From: Haloarcula nitratireducens
GTDB taxonomy: Archaea > Halobacteriota > Halobacteria > Halobacteriales > Haloarculaceae
Reading direction: 5' to 3'
Assembly: GCF_019599505.1 (NCBI RefSeq)
Contig: NZ_RKLT01000001.1
Span: 744,001-808,000, forward strand
Length of the DNA: 64,000 nucleotides
The number at the start of each line of letters is the position of its first letter. Position 1 is the stretch's first letter. The notes under the pieces are model-generated. The model did not search any database and had not been told where the DNA came from. It saw nothing but the letters and a program-made list of their open reading frames with translations. The position numbers were made by a program, and so were the translations under genes. This document shows positions 41,123-50,028 of this stretch, piece after piece.

Positions 41123-41194
41123 ATGACCGGCTCCGACAGTCGCGGCCAGCCAGTGACGCACCGACAGCCCGAACGGAGGTATCTCGATGAGTAA
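41123..41194 (+). CDS. Leader micro-ORF (23 codons) overlapping the acyltransferase start
   Basis: ATG at 41123 opens a frame starting MTGSDSRGQPVTHRQ, 23 codons, with TAA at 41192-41194, eight bases into the acyltransferase gene. It is the first start codon after the CCATAACAAAGC element. Hydrophilic peptide, no domain; the overlap suggests coupling. Confidence 0.5.
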   Translation: MTGSDSRGQPVTHRQPERRYLDE

Positions 41195-41768
41195 GTGCCG
41201 GATAGGCAGCAATTGTCGCATCGCCGAGTCCGCACAGCTCCTCCCGCCGGACGGCGAGCAGTCGCCCGCGAGCATCGGCGACGACTCCGTGATACGCGGC
41301 GGAACGATACTCTACCCCGACGTGGTCGTCGGCGACCGGTTACAGACGGGTCACGGCGCGTTGATCCGCGAGGAGACGACTATCGGGCACGACGCCGTCG
41401 TCGGCACGCAGACGGTCATCGACGGCCAGTGCGACGTCGGCGACGAGGTGAGCATGCAGACGGGCGTCTACGTCCCGCCGGAGACGACCATCGGGAACCG
41501 GGTGTTCCTCGGGCCGCGGGCCGTGCTGACGAACGACCCCTACCCGCTGCGACGGGGCGGCGACCTCCTCGGGCCGACGCTCGAAGACGACGTCTCCATC
41601 GGCGCGAACGCGACGCTGCTGCCGGGGATTTCCGTCGGCGAGCGCTCGTTCGTCGCGGCCGGGGCCGTCGTCACCGACGACGTGCCGCCCCGGACGCTTG
41701 CCGTCGGGACGCCGGCGAAACACCGCCCGCTTCCCGAGCACTTAGACGCGGTCAACGCTTACCGATGA
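41187..41768 (+). CDS. Left-handed beta-helix sugar acyltransferase (hexapeptide repeat)
   Basis: 193 residues. Hexapeptide repeats run through about 10-175 (STIGDDSVIRGGTILYPDVVVGD type; IGNRVFLGPRAVLTNDPYP; IGANATLLPGISVGERSFVAAGAVVT). The loop NDPYP after the fifth coil and the TLAVGTPAKH end match nucleotide-sugar N-acetyltransferases such as WbpD/WlbB, where the nearby His/Asp act on a UDP-3-amino sugar. With the Gfo/Idh/MocA and DegT genes it could complete a 2,3-diacetamido sugar uronate. First gene of a run of eight plus-strand genes. Confidence 0.85.
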   Translation: MSKCRIGSNCRIAESAQLLPPDGEQSPASIGDDSVIRGGTILYPDVVVGDRLQTGHGALIREETTIGHDAVVGTQTVIDGQCDVGDEVSMQTGVYVPPETTIGNRVFLGPRAVLTNDPYPLRRGGDLLGPTLEDDVSIGANATLLPGISVGERSFVAAGAVVTDDVPPRTLAVGTPAKHRPLPEHLDAVNAYR

Positions 41769-42538
41769 TGCGGGACTTCACCGACGCGGCGTACGCGAGC
41801 CTGCTCGACACCGGGCTCGACGCGGGATACGACTTCCTCACCGTCGAGGAGTACATTCGACGCGAGACCCTCCCGGAGCGGTTCGTCATCCTCCGGCACG
41901 ACGTGGACCGGAAACCCGAGAACTCGACTCGCTTCGCTCACATCGAGGCCGAGCGGGACATTTCGAGCACGTACTACGTCCGCACCATCGACAAGGTGTT
42001 CGACCCGCAGTTCGTCCGCGATCTCGCGGCGCTCGGCCACGAGGTCGGCTACCACTACGAGGACTTAGACCGGGCGGACGGCGACGTCAGGGAAGCGCGA
42101 CAGTCGTTCGGGAGTCAACTCGCGCTGCTGCGCGACCACGTCGACGTCGACACCGTCTGCATGCACGGCAACCCGCTGACGCCGCACGACAACCGCGACA
42201 TGTGGGACGACCCCGCCGACCTCGAGCCGTTCGACGTCGTCGGTGAGGCCTACCTGTCGATGGACTTCACCGACGTGACGTACTTCTCGGACACCGGCCG
42301 GACGTGGGAGGACGGCGCGCTCAAGATAAAGGACCACACCATGGGCGAGGGCGACAAGCGGGTCAGCGCCGACTCGACGGCCGACCTCGAGGCCCTCCTC
42401 CGGGAGGGGCGGGTCCCCCGGGCGTGTCTGCTGACCCATCCCAACCGCTGGGCGGACTCGACCACGGAGTACGTCGCCGAGACGGCCAAGGACGCGATCA
42501 CGAACGTCGGCAAGCGGGGGTTGACGCTGCTGCGATGA
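41765..42538 (+). CDS. Polysaccharide deacetylase-fold protein
   Basis: 257 residues, starting ATGATG at 41765 and overlapping the previous stop by 4 nt. FVILRHDVDRKPENSTRFA contains the first metal ligands in a variant D-x-D setting, GHEVGYHYEDLDRA the His region, and VCMHGNPLTPHDNRDMW the next. LLTHPNRW closes the domain. This subgroup is found in glycan loci and may act on sugars or be non-hydrolytic. The overlap with both neighbours shows tight operon organisation. Confidence 0.8.
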   Translation: MMRDFTDAAYASLLDTGLDAGYDFLTVEEYIRRETLPERFVILRHDVDRKPENSTRFAHIEAERDISSTYYVRTIDKVFDPQFVRDLAALGHEVGYHYEDLDRADGDVREARQSFGSQLALLRDHVDVDTVCMHGNPLTPHDNRDMWDDPADLEPFDVVGEAYLSMDFTDVTYFSDTGRTWEDGALKIKDHTMGEGDKRVSADSTADLEALLREGRVPRACLLTHPNRWADSTTEYVAETAKDAITNVGKRGLTLLR

Positions 42539-43572
42539 ACGTCCACTTCGAGGTGGGCCACCCCGCACACGTCCACCTGTTCAAGCACGCCATCTGGGAC
42601 CTGGAGGAAGCGGGCCACGAGACGCTGGTGACGGCCCGCGAGAAAGAGGTGACGACGGAGTTACTCGACGCCTACGGCATCGACTATCAGGTGCTCTCCC
42701 GGCAGGCGGACTCGACGCCGGGGCTCATCTTAGAGTGGGCGCTGCGCGAACTCAAACTGGTGCGGGCCATCCGCGAGTTCGGCTCGGACGTGGTGGTCAG
42801 CCACCTGAGCCCCGTCGCGGCACAGGCCGCGCGCCTGACCGGGACGCCGAGCGTCACCTTCACCGACGACGAGGTGGAGACGCGGACGCTCGAACGCCTG
42901 ACCGTCCCCTTTACCGCCCGCATCTGCACGCCCGCTAACTTCGAGATGGACTTCGGCCGGAAGCACCGCCGCTACGACGGCTATCACGAACTGGCGTACC
43001 TCCATCCCGACCGGTTCGATCCCGACCCCGAGCAGCTGCGCGAGCACGGCGTGGCCGTGGACGAACCGTACTACGTCCTGCGGTTCGTCTCCTGGGAGGC
43101 CCACCACGACGTCGGCAACTCCGGGTTCAGCCGCGAGGCCAAGCGCGAGCTCGTCGAGTACCTCTCCGGGCACGGCGAGGTGTACATCACCAGCGAATCA
43201 GAACTCCCCGAGGCCTTCGAGGAGTACCGCCTCCCGGTCCCCCCCGAGACGATCCACGACCTGCTGTACTACGCCGACGGCTACGTCGGCGACTCGCAGA
43301 CGATGGCGATGGAGGCCGGGCTGCTGGGGACGCCGTCGATCCGCTCGAACTCCTTCGTCGGCGACGACGACGTCTCGATGTTCGGCGAACTCGAAGCCCA
43401 CGGTCTCGTCTTCAACTTCCGGGAGGAGGGCGACGCGGTCGCGAAACTGAAGGAACTGGTCGAGGACCCGGAGACGGCGGCCCAGTGGGAGGGCCGGCGC
43501 GAGCGGCTCCTGGAGACTCGCGTCGACGTGACCGACGTGGTTCTCGAAGAGGCACTGGGTGCCGCAGAATGA
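42535..43572 (+). CDS. DUF354 family protein, GT-B-fold glycosyltransferase-like
   Basis: 345 residues; ATG at 42535 overlaps the previous stop (ATGA). The family hallmark VGHPAHVHLFKHAIWDLEE stands at the N-terminus; SHLSPVAAQAARLTGTPSVTFTDDE follows, and the second half has a donor-site-like YYADGYVGDSQTMAMEAGLLGTP. The two Rossmann-like halves resemble UDP-GlcNAc 2-epimerase and GT-B transferases. DUF354 genes recur in archaeal glycan clusters; no activity is proven. Confidence 0.85.
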   Translation: MNVHFEVGHPAHVHLFKHAIWDLEEAGHETLVTAREKEVTTELLDAYGIDYQVLSRQADSTPGLILEWALRELKLVRAIREFGSDVVVSHLSPVAAQAARLTGTPSVTFTDDEVETRTLERLTVPFTARICTPANFEMDFGRKHRRYDGYHELAYLHPDRFDPDPEQLREHGVAVDEPYYVLRFVSWEAHHDVGNSGFSREAKRELVEYLSGHGEVYITSESELPEAFEEYRLPVPPETIHDLLYYADGYVGDSQTMAMEAGLLGTPSIRSNSFVGDDDVSMFGELEAHGLVFNFREEGDAVAKLKELVEDPETAAQWEGRRERLLETRVDVTDVVLEEALGAAE

Positions 43573-44528
43573 CGACTAGACAGCCCGATTCGACGGCGAA
43601 CGGCCGCACCGAGACGACGAGCCGCCGCGACGCACCCGAGAACGAGGTCGCCGACATCGACTGGGTTCCGGACGGCCACGAGTTCGCGCTCTGTCTCACC
43701 CACGACGTGGACCGACCGTTCAAGACCTATCAGTCCGTCTTCTACGCGCTCACTCGACAGGACCCGAGCCACCTGCTCGACCTCGCGCCGTGGCGGACGC
43801 CCTACTGGACGTTCGACGAACTGCTCGACTTCGAGCGCGGCGAGGGCGTCCGCTCGGCCTTTTACATCCTGGACGAGCAGTCGCTGTTCACCGACCGCCC
43901 GCCGGCGGAGTGGCTGACGATGGAGGGCTGGCAGCTGTACGCCGGCCGGTACGACATCGAGGACGAGCGCATCCGCGGCCTGCTCTCGAAGTTGCTCGAC
44001 GGCGGGTGGGAGGTCGGTCTCCACGGCTCCTACGAGTCAGTCGACGACCGGGAGCGGTTAGCCGCCGAGAAGGACCACCTCGAAACCGTCCTCGGCGAGT
44101 CGGTGCTGGGCGGGCGGCAACACTACCTGCGCCTCGAAGAACCCGAGACGTGGGAGCACTACCGCGACCTCGGTCTCCAATACGACACGACGCTGGGCAG
44201 TCCCACCGAGTACGGGTTCACCGACGGCTACGAACCGTTCAGACCGTTCGGCGACGAGTTCGTCGTCTTCCCGCTGACCGCGATGGAGGCCGCGCTGCCG
44301 GACCCGAGCGACTCCTTCGAGGCGGCGTGGGCCGCCTGTAAGTCGCTGCTTTCGGAGGCCGAGGCGAACGACGCGGTGATGACGGTGCTGTGGCACCCGC
44401 GGTATTTCAGCTCGGACCACCCCGGATTCGACCGGCTGTACCGCCGTCTCGTGCGGACCGCGCTCGACCGCGGCGCGTGGGTCGGGTCGCCCGGAGACCT
44501 CTACAGCGACCGCGTAGGAACCCGATAA
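43569..44528 (+). CDS. Polysaccharide deacetylase-fold protein
   Basis: 319 residues from ATG at 43569, overlapping the DUF354 stop by 4 nt. FALCLTHDVDRPFKTYQSVFYAL is the Asp motif, GGWEVGLHGSYESVDDRERLAAE the His region, and VMTVLWHPRYFSSDHPGFD the late His motif. DTTLGSPTEYGFTDGYEPF is typical of this haloarchaeal subgroup. It is the third NodB-fold gene in 4.5 kb; the three differ in sequence and probably act on different glycan intermediates. Confidence 0.85.
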   Translation: MTTRQPDSTANGRTETTSRRDAPENEVADIDWVPDGHEFALCLTHDVDRPFKTYQSVFYALTRQDPSHLLDLAPWRTPYWTFDELLDFERGEGVRSAFYILDEQSLFTDRPPAEWLTMEGWQLYAGRYDIEDERIRGLLSKLLDGGWEVGLHGSYESVDDRERLAAEKDHLETVLGESVLGGRQHYLRLEEPETWEHYRDLGLQYDTTLGSPTEYGFTDGYEPFRPFGDEFVVFPLTAMEAALPDPSDSFEAAWAACKSLLSEAEANDAVMTVLWHPRYFSSDHPGFDRLYRRLVRTALDRGAWVGSPGDLYSDRVGTR

Positions 44529-44564
44529 CCAATACCCTTCCATAGCGACTCGGAGTCGAGCAAC

Positions 44565-45569
44565 ATGCGAGTCGAACGACTGACGCTCTCCGAGTGGGGG
44601 GACGCGCTACCGAACACTGGCTACGAGGTGTTTCACAGACCGGCGGCGCTCTCCGTCGTCGAGCGTTACGCCGACGGCGAACTCGTCCTGTTCGGCGGGT
44701 TCAAGGGCGACCAACCGGTCGGCTTACTCCCCGTCGTCGAGACGACCAGAACCGTCGGCCGGACGCTCATGTCCCCGCCGCCGGGTATGAACATCCCGCG
44801 CCTCGGCCCGATCGTGATGCCGACCAGCCCGAAACAGCGCAAGCGAGAGCGGGTGAACAAGAAGTTCGTCGAGTCCGTGTTAGAGGAGATCGACGCGATG
44901 GGACCGCTGTCGCTGGTCCGGCTCCTGACGCCGCGACAGTACGGCGACCCGCGCCCGTTCCAGTGGGCCGACTTCGACCTCACGACGCAGTTCACGTACG
45001 TGGTCGACCTCGCCGAGACGGACGCCGAGACGGTCCTCGAATCCTTCTCGAAGAGCCTCCGACGGGACATCCGCCGGGGCCGAGAGAGCGACGTCACCGT
45101 CTCCGTCGAGGGGCTGGACGCCGCCGAGGACATCTACCGGACGACGCGGGACCGCTACGCCGACCAGAACCGGGGCTTCTCGCTGTCGTGGCCCTACGTC
45201 CGCGACCTCGTCACCGAACTCGGCGACGACGCCCGCACCTACGTCGCGCGGTCGGCCGACGGCGAGTTCCTCTCGGGCGTGACCGTCCTCTACGGCCCGG
45301 ACACGGCGTACTTCTGGCAGGGCGGCGCGAAGACCGACCACGACGGCATCGTCGTCAACAGCCTCATCCACTGGCGCGTCATCGAGGACATCCTCGCCGA
45401 CCCGACGTTCGAGGGCGTCACCGAGTACGACCTAATGGGCGCGAACACCCGACGCCTCTGTGATTACAAGGGCAAGTTCGCCGGCGAGCTGGTCCCGTAC
45501 TACACGATCGAGACGGACAGCGCGGCCATGAACATCGCGAAGTCGGCGTTCATGGCGGTGACGAGGTGA
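44565..45569 (+). CDS. FemAB / GNAT-fold acyl- or aminoacyltransferase
   Basis: 334 residues, paralogous to the gene at 22854: both share a PPPxMNIPRLGP or PPPNLKVSYLGP strand, the FSKSLRRDIRRG turn, the YFWQGGAKTDHDGIVVNSLIHWRVI segment and YDLMGANTRRLCDYKGKF. Two GNAT halves joined by a helical arm. Likely adds an amino acid or acyl group to a glycan. The 36-nt gap upstream contains GATAACCAATACCC (44524-44537), which may be a secondary promoter. Confidence 0.85.
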   Translation: MRVERLTLSEWGDALPNTGYEVFHRPAALSVVERYADGELVLFGGFKGDQPVGLLPVVETTRTVGRTLMSPPPGMNIPRLGPIVMPTSPKQRKRERVNKKFVESVLEEIDAMGPLSLVRLLTPRQYGDPRPFQWADFDLTTQFTYVVDLAETDAETVLESFSKSLRRDIRRGRESDVTVSVEGLDAAEDIYRTTRDRYADQNRGFSLSWPYVRDLVTELGDDARTYVARSADGEFLSGVTVLYGPDTAYFWQGGAKTDHDGIVVNSLIHWRVIEDILADPTFEGVTEYDLMGANTRRLCDYKGKFAGELVPYYTIETDSAAMNIAKSAFMAVTR

Positions 45570-46519
45570 TGCCGTTGCGCGTCCTCAACCTCGTGACCAA
45601 CGAGGAAGCGCAGTTCTTCCGCGCGCAGGTCGAAGAGCTCGAACGTCGCGGCGTCGAGCTGACGACGCTGTCGGTGCCCGGCCGGAACCGCTCCGAGTCC
45701 ATCGACGCCGAGGAGGACGGCGAGCGGTCGATACTGGAGTACGCCCGGTTCTACCCGTCGGTGCTGGCGAACTCGCTCGACAGCTACGACCTCATCCACG
45801 CCAACTACGGCCTGACCGCGCCGATGGCCGTCGCCCAGCCGCGACTGCCCGTCGTCCTCTCGCTGTGGGGGACAGACCTCATGGGCAAGTACGGCCCGGT
45901 CACCAAGCGGTTCGCGCACTTCTGTGACGAGGTCATCGTCATGTCCGAGGGGATGGCCGAGGAGTACGACGGCGACTGTCTCGTCATCCCCCACGGTGTC
46001 GACCTCTCGGTGTTCCGCCCCATCGAGCAGTCCGAGGCGCGCGAAGCGCTCGGCTGGCCGCGGGACGAACGCGTCGTCCTGTTCCCGTACCCGCCGAAGC
46101 GGGACGTGAAGAACCACCCGCGAGCGAAGCGCATCGTCGAGCGCGCGAGCGACCGCGTGGGCGAGTCGGTCACGCTCGAGACGGCGACCGGCGTCCCGCA
46201 CGACCGGATGCCGTACTACCTCAACGCCGCCGACGCGATGATAATGACCTCCCGCCGCGAGGGGTCGCCCAACACGGTCAAGGAGGCGATGGCCTGCAAC
46301 CTCCCCGTCGTCTCGACGGACGTCGGCGACGTTCGGACGCGCCTCGACCCCGTGGACCCGTCGACGGTCAGCGACGACGACCACGACCTCGTCGCCGGTC
46401 TCACGGAGATACTCGAACGCGGCGAGCGCTCGACGGGCCGCGAGTACGCCGCCGACATCGCCCTCGAACGGATGGGCGAGCGCATCGTCGCCGTCTACGA
46501 GAAAGTGATAGAGGACTGA
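45569..46519 (+). CDS. Family 4 glycosyltransferase (GT-B)
   Basis: 316 residues; ATG at 45569 overlaps the previous TGA by one base (TGATG). The acceptor-domain start RVLNLVTNEEAQFFRAQVEEL and DLIHANYGLTAPMAVAQP precede the donor domain with VVLFPYPPKRDVKNHPRAKR, PYYLNAADAMIMTSRREGSPNTVKEAMACN (the E-x7-E retaining GT4 motif) and PVVSTDVGDV. It transfers a sugar to the growing lipid-linked glycan; donor unknown. Confidence 0.9.
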   Translation: MPLRVLNLVTNEEAQFFRAQVEELERRGVELTTLSVPGRNRSESIDAEEDGERSILEYARFYPSVLANSLDSYDLIHANYGLTAPMAVAQPRLPVVLSLWGTDLMGKYGPVTKRFAHFCDEVIVMSEGMAEEYDGDCLVIPHGVDLSVFRPIEQSEAREALGWPRDERVVLFPYPPKRDVKNHPRAKRIVERASDRVGESVTLETATGVPHDRMPYYLNAADAMIMTSRREGSPNTVKEAMACNLPVVSTDVGDVRTRLDPVDPSTVSDDDHDLVAGLTEILERGERSTGREYAADIALERMGERIVAVYEKVIED

Positions 46520-46551
46520 ACGGAAAGAGACCCATACCACGCACAACCAGA

Positions 46552-46563
46552 CCATAACAATGC
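46552..46563 (+). promoter_or_regulatory. CCATAACAATGC promoter element
   Basis: Full consensus match in the only sizeable gap of this run of genes. TAACAA at 46555-46560 is 38 nt before the ATG at 46598, so an internal promoter for the membrane protein and flippase is likely. Confidence 0.55.
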
Positions 46564-46597
46564 CCGAACACTTCACAGCAGGGGTCAGATAGCCGAA

Positions 46598-48469
46598 ATG
46601 TCACCGAATAGACGCCGTCACGTCGCCGTCCTCCTCGTCGGCTTCCTCGCCTACACGATCGGCGTGTGGTTCGCCGCACAGAAACAGCCGACCGGGTACG
46701 AGATATCGATATACAGAGCGACGCCGATCGCGTTCTGGGCGGGCGTCGCCGTCGCGTTCGTCGCCGCCGTCCTCGTCGGCCTGAACGCGCCGACGGGAAC
46801 GCTCCGAAACCGCCTCGCGCTCCTGCTGGGGACGCTCGTCGGCATCTCGATGGCGGCGCTCCCGACGATACGGGACTACTACTACTACGGTCTCGGCGAC
46901 GCCCTCTCCTATCTCGGCTGGACGCGGATGATCGCCGAGGGGACGATGAACCCCGTGAACTTCCTCTATCCGGGCATCCACAGCACCGCCGTCGTGTTGA
47001 CCTCGGTAACGGGGCTCGAACCGCGCCGGACGCTCCAGCTCGTGATGGTGTTCTTCATCGCGCTGTACATCCTGTTCACGGGCCTGTGCGTGGCACGGCT
47101 CGCCGCCCGGTCGAACGCGCTCGCCGTCGGCGTCTTCTTCGCGCTCCTGTTCCTGCCCATCAACAACATCCACACCTACATCTTCCCCTACCCGACGAGC
47201 GCCGCCATCTTCTTCACGCCCTTCGCGCTGTACCTCGTGCTCCGATACCTCGGCGACGACAGTTCGCTGTTCTCCGTCGCCGGCCGGCGCGTCCTGACCC
47301 CGCTCGGTCTCCTATTGATGTTCGCCGGCATCAGCGCCATCCTCATTCACCCGCAGTCCGGGTCGAACGTGCTGTTCGTCATCGCCGCCGGGTTCGGGTT
47401 GCAGGTGCTCGCCGGTCTCTACGAGATATGGGACGAGCGCAGGAATCGAGCGTCGCTCTCCACCATCTACGACCGGGCGGGGACGCGGTACACGAGCCAT
47501 CGCTCGCTCGCGCCCCAGGCCGTCGTCGTCGGGCTGTTCTTCGCGCTGTGGACGCCTCGGTTCGACCGGGCCACGGGGACGATGGGAACCGTCGTCAGCG
47601 GCCTGTTATACGGGGCGAACCCGGCCGACGAGATATCCACCTCCGCGAGCTCGCTCGACGCGATCGGCAGCGGTATCGGCGTCCTCTTCGCCAAGATATT
47701 CCTCGTCAGCGCCGTCCTCTCGCTGGTCGCCGGTCTGGTGATGCTGGCGGCGCTCTCCGGTCGACTCGACGACCGCTATCCCGACCGCAACGCGCTGTTG
47801 CGGTACGTCACCTTCGGGTTCGTTCCCGTGTTCATGCTGTTCGGTATCTTCTTCGTCACGAGCGTCACCCGCCAGCCGTTCCGCTATCTCGGATTCATGA
47901 TGGTGTTCGTGACCGTCCTGACGGCAGTGGCGGTCTCCGACGGCATCCCGTTCGGCCTCTCCTTCTCTTCGGACAACTGGCGGGCCGCCGTCGCGGTGGT
48001 GCTGGTCCTGCTGTTGATCCCGCAGGCGCTGATTCTCCACCAGTCGCCGCACATGTACAAGACCTCCGACCACGTCCCCGAGACGTACATGGAGGGCCAC
48101 GTCACCACCTTCGAGAACCGCGACCCGTCGGTGTGGTTCGCCGGCCCGCGCGGCGGGCCGCGCCGCTACGTCGACGCCTACTACGGGACGACCTACTCCG
48201 ACTACACGCCGTCCGGCGAGCACTTCCCCGGCAAGGAGGACAAGATACCCTTCGCCGTCTTCGGAACGAACACGACGAGTCACTACTCCCACTGCCGGTA
48301 CGTTCCGCTGACCTCGCGCGACTACGAGAAGGAGGTCGGGCTGTACGACGGGTTCCGCTACTCCGCGGAGGACTTCCGGAACTTCCGGCAGAACCCCGAC
48401 GTCTACCGCGTCCAGTCGAACGGCGACTACCGCCTCTACTTCGTCAGAGGTGAGGACTGCCTTCGATGA
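46598..48469 (+). CDS. Polytopic membrane protein, possible Wzy-like polymerase or GT-C glycosyltransferase
   Basis: 623 residues with about 12-13 helices over residues 8-480, then a soluble C-terminal part of about 140 residues. An early outside loop, RDYYYYGLGDALSYLGWTRM, has Asp and aromatic residues as in GT-C enzymes. Another stretch, FPINNIHTYIFPYPTSAAIFF (spread over a helix), is unusual. The layout is compatible with an O-antigen polymerase-like or GT-C transferase acting on a lipid-linked sugar outside. The family is not recognised with certainty. It overlaps the flippase gene by 4 nt. Confidence 0.6.
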   Translation: MSPNRRRHVAVLLVGFLAYTIGVWFAAQKQPTGYEISIYRATPIAFWAGVAVAFVAAVLVGLNAPTGTLRNRLALLLGTLVGISMAALPTIRDYYYYGLGDALSYLGWTRMIAEGTMNPVNFLYPGIHSTAVVLTSVTGLEPRRTLQLVMVFFIALYILFTGLCVARLAARSNALAVGVFFALLFLPINNIHTYIFPYPTSAAIFFTPFALYLVLRYLGDDSSLFSVAGRRVLTPLGLLLMFAGISAILIHPQSGSNVLFVIAAGFGLQVLAGLYEIWDERRNRASLSTIYDRAGTRYTSHRSLAPQAVVVGLFFALWTPRFDRATGTMGTVVSGLLYGANPADEISTSASSLDAIGSGIGVLFAKIFLVSAVLSLVAGLVMLAALSGRLDDRYPDRNALLRYVTFGFVPVFMLFGIFFVTSVTRQPFRYLGFMMVFVTVLTAVAVSDGIPFGLSFSSDNWRAAVAVVLVLLLIPQALILHQSPHMYKTSDHVPETYMEGHVTTFENRDPSVWFAGPRGGPRRYVDAYYGTTYSDYTPSGEHFPGKEDKIPFAVFGTNTTSHYSHCRYVPLTSRDYEKEVGLYDGFRYSAEDFRNFRQNPDVYRVQSNGDYRLYFVRGEDCLR

Positions 48470-49935
48470 GCATCCAGGAGCGCATCGCCACGGGGTTCAA
48501 GGCGACACTCGCGGCGCGCGTCGTTCACGCGCTCGCGAACGGGGCGCTCCTGCTCGTTCTGACGCGCTACCTCCTCGACCCCGCCCAGTACGGCCTGCTC
48601 TACTTCGCCATCTCTGTCGTCGGCGTCGCGGAGCTGTTCGGGACGCTCGGCGTCCCGAAGGCGACGGCCCGCTACGTCAACGAGTACGTGGAGCGGGACG
48701 CGACACAGGTCCGCTACATACTCCGATCGTCGCTCGCCGTCATCACGGGTATCGCCGTCGCCGTCGCACTGGTCTTCACGCTGGCCAGCGACCTCATCGC
48801 GTCGTTGCTCGGGCGACCGGAGGCCGCGCCGCTGCTGGCCATCGGCGGCTTCTACGTCGTCGGTCGCTCGCTCTTCGGCTACCTGAAGTCGGCCTTTCAA
48901 GCGTTCAACCGTGTCACCTACAGCGCCGTTTTGACCAGCATCAACAGCGTCGTGCGGTTGCTGACCGCCGCCGGACTGGTCGCGCTTGGTCACGGCATCG
49001 CCGGGGCGATGACCGGCTACGTCGTCGGCTTCTTCGTCACCGTCGTCGTCGGACTCGGTCTCCTGTACGTCCGGTTCTACCGGACGCTGCCGACCGACGG
49101 GTCGATAGAACCCGACCTCAGAAGCCGGCTGCTCCGGTACAGCGTCCCGACGGCGGCGACGCGAGCGAGCGTCGTCGTCGACAGCAAGATGGACACCGTC
49201 CTCGTCGGCGTGCTCGCGACGCCGGCAGCCGTGGGCTTCTACACGCTCGCCCGCCAGATAGCCGATCTCTGTATCGCCCCCGCGCAGTCGCTCGGATTCA
49301 CTATCACGCCCACGCTGGGCGAACAGTCCGCCGCCGAGAACCGCGATCGAGCGGGCGACATCTACGCCACGTCGCTCCGGAACGTCCTCCTGCTGTACGT
49401 GCCCGCGGCGTTCGGCCTCGCCGTCGTCGCCGAACCGACCGTCCGGTACGTCGTCGGTTCCGACTACCTCGGCGCGGTGCCGCTGATCCGACTCTACGGT
49501 CTCTTCGTCGTCGTTCGGGCGGTCCACAAGATTACCGGTTCCGCCCTCGACTACCTCGGACTGGCCCGCGTCCGCGCCATCGCCAGGGGCGTCAGCGCCG
49601 CCTGTAACGTCGGCCTGAACATCCTCCTCATCCCGCCGCTCGGCGCGCTCGGGGCCGGGATCGCGACGGTGATAACGTACTCCGCGTACACGCTGGTCAA
49701 CGTCTACTACATCCACCGCGAGCTCCCCTTCGAGGCGACGGCGATCGGCAGTCACCTCGCGCGCGTCCTCGCCATCGCCGCCGTCATGGCCGGGGCCGTG
49801 ATGACGGTGATGCCCCACGTCTCCGGCCTCCTCACGCTCGCGGGGGCCATCGTCGTCGGCGGCGGCGTCTGGGCCGGACTCTCCGTCGCCAGCGGCCTGC
49901 TCAAGCCCCGCGCCGTCCTCGCCTTCATGAGCTGA
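48466..49935 (+). CDS. Oligosaccharide flippase (Wzx-like)
   Basis: 489 residues, about 14 helices; ATG at 48466 overlaps the previous stop (ATGA). RIATGFKATLAARVVHALANGALL opens the first helix; LLRYSVPTAATRASVVVDSKMDTVLVG is a typical Wzx central region; SALDYLGLARVRAIARGVSAACN follows. It should flip the lipid-linked unit assembled by the adjacent transferases. Pairing with the large membrane protein resembles Wzx/Wzy gene pairs. It is only distantly similar to the flippase at 1121. Confidence 0.9.
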   Translation: MSIQERIATGFKATLAARVVHALANGALLLVLTRYLLDPAQYGLLYFAISVVGVAELFGTLGVPKATARYVNEYVERDATQVRYILRSSLAVITGIAVAVALVFTLASDLIASLLGRPEAAPLLAIGGFYVVGRSLFGYLKSAFQAFNRVTYSAVLTSINSVVRLLTAAGLVALGHGIAGAMTGYVVGFFVTVVVGLGLLYVRFYRTLPTDGSIEPDLRSRLLRYSVPTAATRASVVVDSKMDTVLVGVLATPAAVGFYTLARQIADLCIAPAQSLGFTITPTLGEQSAAENRDRAGDIYATSLRNVLLLYVPAAFGLAVVAEPTVRYVVGSDYLGAVPLIRLYGLFVVVRAVHKITGSALDYLGLARVRAIARGVSAACNVGLNILLIPPLGALGAGIATVITYSAYTLVNVYYIHRELPFEATAIGSHLARVLAIAAVMAGAVMTVMPHVSGLLTLAGAIVVGGGVWAGLSVASGLLKPRAVLAFMS

Positions 49936-49994
49936 GAGCCGAGAGCTGAATGGGCGGTCGGCGCGATCGGCGACGACTGTCGCCACAGGGACTC

Positions 49995-50002
49995 TATAAC
50001 TA
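49995..50002 (+). promoter_or_regulatory. Variant promoter element (TATAACTA)
   Basis: TAACTA at 49997-50002, 27 nt before the ATG of the formyltransferase gene at 50029. Same position as the consensus TAACAA elements. Confidence 0.45.
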
Positions 50003-50028
50003 CACCGGCCTTGCGACTAGAACCGGCC

